DNA of 7,262 bases, from positions 1 through 7,262 of the forward strand of contig JABDRC010000060.1 in NCBI GenBank assembly GCA_013041945.1, in the 5' to 3' direction. This document shows positions 1-6,301 of the stretch, piece after piece (position 1 is the first letter of the stretch; each line of letters begins with the position of its first letter). Origin of the DNA: Halobacteria archaeon. Lineage in GTDB: Bacteria; Pseudomonadota; Gammaproteobacteria; UBA9214. The notes below the pieces were generated by a model that saw only the letters and a program-made list of their open reading frames with translations, searched no databases and was not told where the DNA came from. The translations under genes and the position numbers were made by a program.

Positions 1-1055
1 TTCACGGTATTGAAAGCCTGGTAAACGGCGTTGCTCTTGGGCGCACAGGCGAGATACAGCACGGCCTGTGCCAGCGCCAGTTCGCCCTCCGGACTGCCCA
101 GCCGTTCCTGCACGTCCCAGGCATTCATGCACAGGGGCAGTGCACGCGGGTCCGCATTACCGATATCCTCGGACGCCATGCGCACTACGCGCCGGGCAAG
201 ATAGAGCGGGTCGCAGCCGCCATCCAGCATGCGCACCAGCCAGTACAATGCTGCGTCCGGGCTGGAGCCGCGCACCGATTTGTGCAGCGCGGATATCTGG
301 TCATAGAAATCATCGCCACCCTTGTCGAAGCGCCGGCTGCCACCGCTGATGACCTCGTTCAGTACGCTTTCCGGAATAGCCCGCCTGCCCCCCTGCTCTT
401 CCGCCAGGTCGGCGGCGATTTCCAGCAGGTTCAGTGCCCGCCGTGCATCACCGTCGGCGGCCTGTGCCAGCAGGTCACGCTGGCTATCCGGCAGGTCGAG
501 CTGCATTTCACCCAGTCCATGCACGTCGTCATCGAGGGCCGTGTCGATAATCACGCGCAACGCCTCCGGTTCGAGGCGCTTGAGTACATAGGTACGGGCC
601 CGCGACAGCAGTGCACTGTTCAGTTCAAATGACGGGTTCTCCGTGGTCGCACCGATGAAGATAAGGGTTCCGTCCTCGACAAACGGCAGGAAGGCATCCT
701 GCTGGGACTTGTTGAAGCGGTGCGCCTCGTCGATGAACAGCACAGTCCGGCGCCCTTCCATGTCGCGGATCTGCTGTGCCGCGGCCACCGCGTTGCGAAT
801 GTCCTTGACGCCGGCCAGTACTGCCGACAGGGTCATGAACTCGGCCTGCGTGGTGTCGGCCAGCAGGCGTGCCAGCGTGGTCTTGCCGGTGCCAGGCGGC
901 CCCCACAGCACCATGGAATGCAGGTTGCCCTCCGCCAGTGCCCGGCGCAGCGGCTTGTTCTCGCCGAGGATGTGCGACTGGCCGATAAAGGCATCCAGCG
1001 TGCGCGGACGCATGCGGTCGGCCAGCGGTCGCCAGGCGCCGTCGGATTTATGCAT
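1..1055 (-). CDS. rarA: Replication-associated recombination protein A, AAA+ ATPase (3' end cut by window edge)
   Basis: RarA (also called MgsA) is a cytosolic AAA+ ATPase of the clamp-loader/RuvB-like class. It acts at stalled replication forks and is known to interact with single-strand binding protein. The visible 351 residues contain Walker A GPPGTGKT (52-59), Walker B LFIDEAH (106-112), sensor 1 GATTEN (135-140), an LLSRAR arginine-finger segment (149-154) and sensor 2 GDARRALN (202-209). The last visible residues, APKSNAVYQAF, match the E. coli family sequence as I remember it. E. coli RarA is about 447 residues, so roughly 95 C-terminal residues lie beyond position 1. The ATG at 1055 gives an N-terminus aligning with the family (WRPLADRMRP). 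It lies 8 nt after the lolA stop, and its only purine-rich stretch (GCGGA) abuts the ATG, so translation probably depends on coupling to lolA. It is the third gene of an ftsK-lolA-rarA operon, an order also seen in E. coli. No internal stop is seen. Confidence 0.96.
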   Translation of the reverse strand, partial: MHKSDGAWRPLADRMRPRTLDAFIGQSHILGENKPLRRALAEGNLHSMVLWGPPGTGKTTLARLLADTTQAEFMTLSAVLAGVKDIRNAVAAAQQIRDMEGRRTVLFIDEAHRFNKSQQDAFLPFVEDGTLIFIGATTENPSFELNSALLSRARTYVLKRLEPEALRVIIDTALDDDVHGLGEMQLDLPDSQRDLLAQAADGDARRALNLLEIAADLAEEQGGRRAIPESVLNEVISGGSRRFDKGGDDFYDQISALHKSVRGSSPDAALYWLVRMLDGGCDPLYLARRVVRMASEDIGNADPRALPLCMNAWDVQERLGSPEGELALAQAVLYLACAPKSNAVYQAFNTV

Positions 1056-1063
1056 TCCGCAGG

Positions 1064-1684
1064 TTACGGTGCCTCACCGACGACATCGGCCCCTGCCGGC
1101 GGTTCGAACGTGAACAGCTGGCGATCCAGCAGCGGATTGCGCTGGACATTGGTGAAGGTGAATACCGTCGTGTTGCCGAAGGTATCCGCTGCCGCGATGC
1201 GCTGCAGTCCGCCGTCGTTGAACTGCAGCCTCAGTTCGGTGACATTGCTGTCGTTGTTTTTCGGTGTCAGCAGGATGTGCTGCGTGGCAACCTCGTGGAT
1301 TTCGAACACGTCTTCCAGGGGGCGTTCGCCGCTCAACAGCATCGCCGGCGTGGCCGTCAGCACCTCGCTGGCCGCCTGCACCGTGACCTGTTCGAGGTCC
1401 TTGTCATACGACCACAGCCGTTCACCGTCGGCTACCAGCTGTTGCTGGTAGGGTTCCATGTAGTCCCAGCGAAACATGCCGGGGCGCCGGATCCACATGC
1501 GTCCGGTGGCGGACTGGATTTCCCGGTTGTTGCCGTCAACCACCTGCTGGCTGAAATCGGCGGACAGTGTCTCCAGTCCCTGAAAGAAATCCGCCAGGCT
1601 GGCCGGCATCTCGTCCGCAACGGCCGCTGCGGTGGCGGCCCACAACAGGCCGGCGAGCAAGGCGTGTCTGAGGCCGGTCATCAT
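1064..1684 (-). CDS. lolA: Outer-membrane lipoprotein carrier protein LolA
   Basis: LolA is the periplasmic chaperone that takes mature lipoproteins from the LolCDE transporter in the inner membrane and hands them to LolB in the outer membrane. The 206-residue product starts with a Sec-type signal peptide: a short basic start (R6, H7), a hydrophobic stretch at about 8-21, and a likely cleavage after AVA (21-23). The mature part has the family pattern: ADFSQQV (42-48), WIRRPGMFRW (64-73), DGERLWSYD (86-94) and a C-terminal FTFEPPAG (191-198). R67 corresponds to the functionally important Arg43 of mature E. coli LolA. The start overlaps the ftsK stop as ATGA. A second in-frame ATG follows directly, and the GGA just upstream is better spaced from it (6 nt versus 3 nt), so translation may begin at 1681 and give one residue fewer. 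The overlap suggests translational coupling to ftsK. Confidence 0.96.
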   Translation of the reverse strand: MMTGLRHALLAGLLWAATAAAVADEMPASLADFFQGLETLSADFSQQVVDGNNREIQSATGRMWIRRPGMFRWDYMEPYQQQLVADGERLWSYDKDLEQVTVQAASEVLTATPAMLLSGERPLEDVFEIHEVATQHILLTPKNNDSNVTELRLQFNDGGLQRIAAADTFGNTTVFTFTNVQRNPLLDRQLFTFEPPAGADVVGEAP

Positions 1685-3993
1685 GCGTCCGGCGGCGAGG
1701 GTGCCAGTACCTGGCGGCTGCCGTTGGTCTCCATAGGTCCTACGACACCGGTCTCCTCCATGTGTTCAATCATGCGTGCCGCGCGGTTATAGCCGATCTT
1801 GAGCCGGCGCTGCACGCCCGAGATCGACGCCTTGCGCGTCTGTGTGACGATCATGACGGCCTGGTCGTAAAGCGGGTCCGCCTCGGTGTCGTCGCCACCG
1901 CCGCCGCCATTGGCCGGCGACAGGCCGGGAACCGGTTCTCTGGAAACCTCGAGGATCTCGGTCATGTATTCGGGTTCGGACAGGCCCTTCAGGTGCGCGG
2001 CAACCTTGTGGACCTCCTGATCTGAAACAAATGCACCATGCACACGCACCGGTACGCTGGTGCCGGGTGCCACGTACAGCATGTCACCGTGACCCAGCAG
2101 CTGTTCCGCACCCATCTGGTCGAGGATGGTGCGCGAGTCGATCTTGGAGGATACCTGGAAGGCGATACGCGTCGGTATGTTGGCCTTGATCAGCCCGGTG
2201 ATGACATCCACCGAGGGTCGCTGCGTGGCCAGGATGAGGTGCACCCCGGAGGCACGCGCCTTTTGTGCGAGACGGGCAATCAGCTCCTCGACCTTCTTGC
2301 CGACCACCATCATCATGTCGGCCAGCTCATCGATGATGATGACGATGTAGGGCAGCGGCTGCAGTTGCGGGTGTTCGGTCCCTTCCAGTGCCTCTTCCGG
2401 CTTGAACAGCGGATCGGGTATCGGTGCGCCCGCGCCGATCGCCTCCCGCACCTTGCGGTTGTAGTTACCGATGTTGCGCACGCCCAGCGCGGCCATCAGC
2501 CGGTAACGGCGCTCCATCTCCGCGACACACCAGCGCAGGGCATTGGCGGCCTCGTTCATATCGGTGACTACCGGTGTCAGCAGGTGCGGAATGCCCTCGT
2601 AGACGGACAGTTCCAGCATCTTCGGATCGATCATGATCAGCCGGACATCTTTGGGCAGGGTCTTGTACAGCAGGCTCAGCACCATGGCATTGATGCCGAC
2701 CGACTTGCCCGAACCGGTGGTGCCGGCCACCAGCAGGTGCGGCATCTTCGCCAGGTCGACGACGACCGGTACCCCGCTGATGTCCTTGCCCAGCGCCAGG
2801 GTCAGCGGCGAGCTGGAGGATTCGTATTCGTCGGTGTTGAGGATTTCGCCGAGGCTGATAATGGCGCGGCTCTCGTTGGGGATCTCCAGGCCGATGAAGG
2901 ACTTGCCGGGTATCACCTCGACTACGCGCACGCTGATCGCGGACAGTGCGCGGGCGATGTCCTTGGCAAGATTGGAGATCTGGCTGACCTTGACGCCCGG
3001 ACCGAGATCGAGCTCGAAGCGGGTGATCACCGGGCCCGGATTGACGGCGACGACCTCGACCTCGATGTTGAAATCCAGCAGTTTCATCTCGACCAGGCGC
3101 GACATGGCCTCGAGTGAAGACTCGGAATAACCGGCATTTTGCGGTCGCGGTTCGTCGAGCAGTGCCAGCGGCGGCAGCTCGGAATCGGCGGGCGGATCGA
3201 ACAGGGGCACCTGCCGCTCGCGCTCCTTGCGGTCGCTGGTTTTCGGCTTGTTGATCACCGGCTCGATGCGCACCGGCTTGCGTTTGGCGATCTTCTGCTG
3301 GCTGGCCTTGATGACCTCTTCGCGCTCGCTGCGCGCCCTGCGCACGGCAAGCTGTTCGGGAATCGCGCTGGCCAGCTCGTACAGGTAGTCGTAGGCCAGC
3401 AGCGTGTACTTGCCGACGAAGTCCATTACCACCAGCCAGGAGATGCCGGTAAACAGCGTCACGCCGGTGAGGAACAGGGCCAGCAGGAACAGGGTTGCAC
3501 CGACGGGGCTGACGACATCCGCCAGGCTGCTCCAGGTAACGCTGCCGAGCACGCCGCCGGGTCCGGCCGGGAGAAAATGGTTGCTGGCACCAGGCTCCAT
3601 CGAGGCCAGGCCGCAGCCGGCACCGACCGTCAGCAAAAAGCCGGACCAGCGCACCGCCAGCACGTGCAGGTCGATACCACCCATGGGTGTGTGGCCGCGA
3701 TAGACCAGCCAGCCGCTGTAGCCGACCATGATCGGCAGCAGGTAGGCCAGATAGCCGAACAGGTAGAGAAGAATATCGGCCAGCCAGGCGCCGATGATGC
3801 CGCCGGCATTATTGATACGGGCCACTTCGCCGCTGTTTGACCAGCCGGGATCGGCCGGATGGTAACTGACCAGCGAAACCAGCAGGAAGATCGCAATGGC
3901 GCCGAGAATGAGCAATGCGCCTTCGCGCAGGCCATGCGAGACCTGGTGGGTGATGTTTTTTCCGTTACCTTTTTTACGCCGTGCCTGTGCCAA
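1681..3993 (-). CDS. ftsK: DNA translocase FtsK (short-linker form)
   Basis: FtsK is a septum-anchored hexameric DNA pump that clears the chromosome from the closing septum and activates XerCD recombination at dif. The 770-residue product has hydrophobic segments at about 24-43, 65-95, 111-131 and 163-190, fitting the membrane domain, which has four transmembrane helices in known FtsK proteins. A short charged linker (about 215-290) leads to the RecA-like motor, with Walker A GTTGSGKS (424-431), Walker B VIIIDE (551-556) and ATQRPSVDVITG (589-600). After a flexible GGGGG stretch (696-700) comes the winged-helix gamma domain (about 705-765), with SISGVQRRLKIGYNRAARMIE, which in E. coli reads KOPS sequences. 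E. coli FtsK is about 1329 residues; the difference lies in its long linker, so this copy is complete rather than truncated. The start is TTG: the first internal Met is residue 90, after TM1, and AGAGGA (3999-4004) sits 5 nt upstream of the TTG. It is the first gene of the ftsK-lolA-rarA run. Confidence 0.97.
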   Translation of the reverse strand: MAQARRKKGNGKNITHQVSHGLREGALLILGAIAIFLLVSLVSYHPADPGWSNSGEVARINNAGGIIGAWLADILLYLFGYLAYLLPIMVGYSGWLVYRGHTPMGGIDLHVLAVRWSGFLLTVGAGCGLASMEPGASNHFLPAGPGGVLGSVTWSSLADVVSPVGATLFLLALFLTGVTLFTGISWLVVMDFVGKYTLLAYDYLYELASAIPEQLAVRRARSEREEVIKASQQKIAKRKPVRIEPVINKPKTSDRKERERQVPLFDPPADSELPPLALLDEPRPQNAGYSESSLEAMSRLVEMKLLDFNIEVEVVAVNPGPVITRFELDLGPGVKVSQISNLAKDIARALSAISVRVVEVIPGKSFIGLEIPNESRAIISLGEILNTDEYESSSSPLTLALGKDISGVPVVVDLAKMPHLLVAGTTGSGKSVGINAMVLSLLYKTLPKDVRLIMIDPKMLELSVYEGIPHLLTPVVTDMNEAANALRWCVAEMERRYRLMAALGVRNIGNYNRKVREAIGAGAPIPDPLFKPEEALEGTEHPQLQPLPYIVIIIDELADMMMVVGKKVEELIARLAQKARASGVHLILATQRPSVDVITGLIKANIPTRIAFQVSSKIDSRTILDQMGAEQLLGHGDMLYVAPGTSVPVRVHGAFVSDQEVHKVAAHLKGLSEPEYMTEILEVSREPVPGLSPANGGGGGDDTEADPLYDQAVMIVTQTRKASISGVQRRLKIGYNRAARMIEHMEETGVVGPMETNGSRQVLAPSPPDA

Positions 3994-3998
3994 AATAA

Positions 3999-4004
3999 TC
4001 CTCT
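3999..4004 (-). promoter_or_regulatory. Ribosome binding site supporting the TTG start of ftsK
   Basis: On the minus strand AGAGGA precedes the TTG at 3993 by 5 nt. No in-frame ATG or GTG lies between this site and Met90 of the product, and starting at Met90 would lose TM1 and most of the second hydrophobic segment. This site therefore decides the start. Confidence 0.65.
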
Positions 4005-4031
4005 TTCGCAGGTAATTTCGCCAATCGCTGG

Positions 4032-4061
4032 ATTCTATTCGCTTTTTTGACTATCAATCAA
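4032..4061 (-). promoter_or_regulatory. Candidate sigma-70 type promoter for the ftsK-lolA-rarA operon
   Basis: Read on the minus strand, TTGATT (4061-4056) resembles the -35 box, sharing TTGA with TTGACA. It is followed after 18 nt by TAGAAT (4037-4032), which matches TATAAT at five of six positions. Transcription would begin near 4025, giving a 5' leader of about 30 nt that contains the ftsK ribosome binding site. The -35 box overlaps the last codons and TGA stop of ald, so the ftsK operon could be transcribed independently of ald although the two genes are only 60 bp apart. No start site has been measured; this is pattern matching, and read-through from ald is also possible. Confidence 0.45.
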
Positions 4062-5121
4062 GTGCTTCCTTGAGGGCGGGATGGACCACCTCCCCGCCCT
4101 GCACGTTGATCGCCTGCTGCAGCGGACGATCCTCGCGCCAGTCCGGCCGCGCCAGTCGCTCGACATAGGGTAATAGCGCGGCGGACAGGGCCTGCGAGGC
4201 CGTGTGCGGTACCGCGCCCGGCATATTGGTGACGCAGAAATGCACGATGTCCAGCTCCACGTAGGTCGGTTGTTCATACGTCCTGGGCCGGGTGGTCTCC
4301 ACACAGCCACCCTGATCGACTGAAATATCCACGATCACGCTGCCCGGTTGCATGGTCTCGACCATGTCGCGTGTAACGATGTGCGGCGACAGGCTGCCGG
4401 GGCGCAGTGCCGCCGCAATCAGCAGGTCCGCATGCGCCACTTTCTTTGCAATGCTGTCCGGGTAGGGATACAGGGTGGTGATGTTCGCCCCTGCCTGGCG
4501 CATGTCGGCAAGGCGTTCACGGCGCACATCGAACACGGTGACATCGGCACCGATGGCCGCAGCCATGGCCGCGGCGTTGCCACCGGCATGGCCCGCACCA
4601 ATGACCAGCACGCGGCCACGCCGGGTACCGGGCAGGCCACCCAGTAATATGCCCTTGCCTCCCTGTGGCCGGTGCAGCAGGTGAGTGCCAACCTGGGTGG
4701 CGATACGCCCGGCTATATCACTCATCGGCGCCAGCAACGGCAGATCGCCGCTCGCCGTGGCCACCGTTTCGAAGCCGATGGCCGTCAGTCCGATGGACTG
4801 CAGCCTGGCGGTGAGTTCCGGAGCCGGCGCAAGATGCAGAAAGGAAAACAGTGTGTGATCTTCGCGCAGCAGTGCCAGGTCGGATTCCACCGGTTCCTTG
4901 ACCTTGATAATCAGTTCCGCTTCACCATAGGTCGCGGCAGCATCGCCCGCGATGGTTGCCCCGGCCGCCGTGTACTGCGCATCCGTATAACCTGACAGCA
5001 CGCCCGCACCCTGCTCGACGACGACGGTGTGGCCGCCCCGGACCAGTGCCTCGCAGGCGGCCGGCAACAGCGCCACGCGGCCTTCCTGCGGCTTGATTTC
5101 GCGCGGTATGCCGATCTTCAT
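4054..5121 (-). CDS. ald: Alanine dehydrogenase (NAD-dependent)
   Basis: This enzyme catalyses reversible oxidative deamination of L-alanine with NAD+ to pyruvate, ammonium and NADH in the cytosol (EC 1.4.1.1). The 355-residue product aligns by eye with the well-studied mycobacterial enzyme: R15 and K75 (substrate binding), H96 (catalytic, in FSFLHL), the APMSDIAGR signature (131-139), the Rossmann motif GAGHAG (175-180) with acidic D198 at the end of the next strand, and D269 in VDISVDQGG as the second catalytic residue. The C-terminal part NMPGAVPHTAS (299-309) is also typical. It is slightly shorter than the usual 361-371 residues, at the C-terminus, with all catalytic positions present. 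MKIGIPRE is the canonical start of the family, although only a weak purine stretch precedes the ATG. The TGA stop is followed at once by an in-frame TAG. It is divergent from trxB, and the ftsK promoter candidate overlaps its 3' end. In E. coli the regulator gene lrp lies at this position. Confidence 0.95.
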   Translation of the reverse strand: MKIGIPREIKPQEGRVALLPAACEALVRGGHTVVVEQGAGVLSGYTDAQYTAAGATIAGDAAATYGEAELIIKVKEPVESDLALLREDHTLFSFLHLAPAPELTARLQSIGLTAIGFETVATASGDLPLLAPMSDIAGRIATQVGTHLLHRPQGGKGILLGGLPGTRRGRVLVIGAGHAGGNAAAMAAAIGADVTVFDVRRERLADMRQAGANITTLYPYPDSIAKKVAHADLLIAAALRPGSLSPHIVTRDMVETMQPGSVIVDISVDQGGCVETTRPRTYEQPTYVELDIVHFCVTNMPGAVPHTASQALSAALLPYVERLARPDWREDRPLQQAINVQGGEVVHPALKEALD

Positions 5122-5287
5122 GCCAGCTTTACCGCTTTAGAGAAGTTCCGTAACATGCGCAGGTCCGTCGGCACGCGGCTGCCGGCAGGTGGAACATTTC
5201 GCGTGACGATCTGTCGGTAAGTGGTAATCTGAAGGTTCCCCGCGCAACGATGATTGAATTAAGTACCGTAAACCGGAGTCATTATAC
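5122..5287. promoter_or_regulatory. Divergent intergenic region between ald and trxB
   Basis: This 166 bp must carry, or at least overlap, promoters for both genes. For trxB the best match I find is GTGACG (5203-5208), 16 nt, TAATCT (5225-5230), which is weak. For ald, the minus strand reads a perfect TATAAT at 5286-5281, directly before the trxB start codon, but no recognisable -35 box lies at 16-18 nt inside trxB. It would give ald a leader of about 150 nt. A 10-bp palindrome CTGCCGGCAG is at 5179-5188, and GGTAA is repeated in tandem at 5216-5220 and 5223-5227. I recognise no specific operator. Confidence 0.4.
5275..5278 (+). promoter_or_regulatory. Ribosome binding site of trxB
   Basis: GGAG lies 9 nt before the ATG at 5288. 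This supports the start that gives the family N-terminus MSETRHCRLLILGSGPAGY. Confidence 0.7.
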
Positions 5288-6256
5288 ATGAGCGAAACCA
5301 GGCACTGCCGTCTTCTGATACTGGGCTCCGGCCCCGCCGGTTATACCGCCGCGGTGTATGCGGCGCGCGCCAACCTGGCGCCCGTGCTGATAACGGGTCT
5401 CGAACAGGGCGGCCAGCTGATGACCACGACCGAGGTGGAAAACTGGCCGGGCGGCCTCGAGGGCACGCAGGGCCCTGCGCTGATGGAGGACATGCGCAAG
5501 CATGCCGAGCGCTTCAATACCGAGATGGTGTTCGATCACATACACAGCGTCGATCTCAAGCAGCGCCCCTTCCGGCTGGAAGGTGACTCGGGTGTCTACA
5601 CCTGCGACGCACTGATCATCGCGACCGGTGCATCGGCGATGTATCTCGGACTGCCGTCCGAAGAGGCCTTCAAGGGCAAGGGTGTATCCGCCTGCGCGAC
5701 CTGTGACGGTTTTTTCTACAAGCAACAGGCCGTGGCAGTGATCGGTGGCGGCAATACCGCGGTCGAGGAAGCACTGTACCTGGCCAATATCGCCTCACAT
5801 GTCACGCTGGTCCATCGCCGCGACCAGCTGCGTGCTGAAAAGATCCTGCAGGACCGCCTGTTCAGCAAGGAAAAGGAAGGCGTCGTGACCATCGCCTGGG
5901 ACAGTGTGCTCGACGAGGTGACCGGCGACGACAGCGGCGTGACCGGTATTCGCATCCGCAACGTCAAGGATGATGCGCTGCGCGATATTGATGTGCACGG
6001 CGTCTTCATCGCCATCGGCCACAAGCCGAACACGCAGATCTTCGACGGCCAGCTGACCATGAACGGCGGCTATATCCAGGTGAAGAGCGGCATCGAGGGT
6101 ATGGCGACCTCGACCAGCGTCGCCGGCGTGTTCGCCGCCGGTGACGTGAGCGACCATGTCTATCGCCAGGCCGTCACCTCCGCCGGGACCGGCTGCATGG
6201 CCGCACTGGATGCAGAGGTCTATCTTGACAACCTTGCGCACGACACGGCGGACTGA
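5288..6256 (+). CDS. trxB: Thioredoxin-disulfide reductase (NADPH)
   Basis: TrxB is a cytosolic homodimeric flavoprotein that passes electrons from NADPH through FAD and a redox-active disulfide to thioredoxin (EC 1.8.1.9). The 322-residue product has the length of low-molecular-weight bacterial enzymes. It shows the FAD motif GSGPAG (13-18), the redox centre CATC (C136 and C139), the NADPH Rossmann motif GGGNTA (153-158), HRRD with a following arginine (176-182) for the 2'-phosphate, and the second FAD motif AAGDV (283-287). Near-identical stretches to E. coli TrxB (YTCDALIIATGAS, SACATCDGFFY, TSAGTGCMAALDAE) place it firmly in the family and point to a gammaproteobacterium. The first gene of a plus-strand pair, it is followed by an intergenic hairpin and a COG3146-type gene in the same reading frame. 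Confidence 0.98.
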   Translation: MSETRHCRLLILGSGPAGYTAAVYAARANLAPVLITGLEQGGQLMTTTEVENWPGGLEGTQGPALMEDMRKHAERFNTEMVFDHIHSVDLKQRPFRLEGDSGVYTCDALIIATGASAMYLGLPSEEAFKGKGVSACATCDGFFYKQQAVAVIGGGNTAVEEALYLANIASHVTLVHRRDQLRAEKILQDRLFSKEKEGVVTIAWDSVLDEVTGDDSGVTGIRIRNVKDDALRDIDVHGVFIAIGHKPNTQIFDGQLTMNGGYIQVKSGIEGMATSTSVAGVFAAGDVSDHVYRQAVTSAGTGCMAALDAEVYLDNLAHDTAD

Positions 6257-6271
6257 ACAGCGTGCGGCGCC

Positions 6272-6293
6272 CCTGCCTCATCGCTGAGGCAGG
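6272..6293 (+). promoter_or_regulatory. Intercistronic hairpin between trxB and the acyltransferase-like gene
   Basis: CCTGCCTCA (6272-6280) and TGAGGCAGG (6285-6293) are perfect reverse complements around a TCGC loop, giving a 9-bp GC-rich stem. No T-tract follows (the next bases are CTACGACC), so it is a poor match to an intrinsic terminator. The right arm contains both purine-rich stretches that could serve as ribosome binding site for the TTG at 6302: GAGG at 6286-6289 and AGG at 6291-6293. The hairpin could therefore limit translation of the second gene, protect the 3' end of trxB mRNA, or cause partial termination. Confidence 0.55.
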
Positions 6294-6301
6294 CTACGAC
6301 C

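Noticed and set aside
1432..1451. 8-bp perfect inverted repeat with a 4-nt loop inside lolA
   Set aside because: It encodes the ordinary LolA segment YQQQLV within a conserved region and follows from those codons. There is no positional reason to expect a regulatory role.
2653..2660. GGGCAGGG, a match to the E. coli KOPS motif read by FtsK, inside ftsK
   Set aside because: About one match to a motif with seven fixed bases is expected by chance in 7 kb on two strands, more at high GC, so a single copy carries no signal.
2038..3117. Long open frame (about 360 codons) on the plus strand antisense to ftsK
   Set aside because: It mirrors the ftsK motor domain in a high-GC gene. Its product is low-complexity, rich in H, Q, D and R, with no recognisable domain. 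ftsK on the other strand is certain.
2727..3436. Two CCACCAGC octamers (2727-2734 and 3429-3436), the reverse complement of the E. coli Chi site
   Set aside because: The words are easily produced by common codons here, and Chi sequence differs between bacterial groups. Two copies show no enrichment.
5282..6241. Two open frames (147 and 148 codons) on the minus strand of trxB
   Set aside because: They lie wholly within the unmistakable trxB gene and have no recognisable domain; this is typical antisense openness at high GC.
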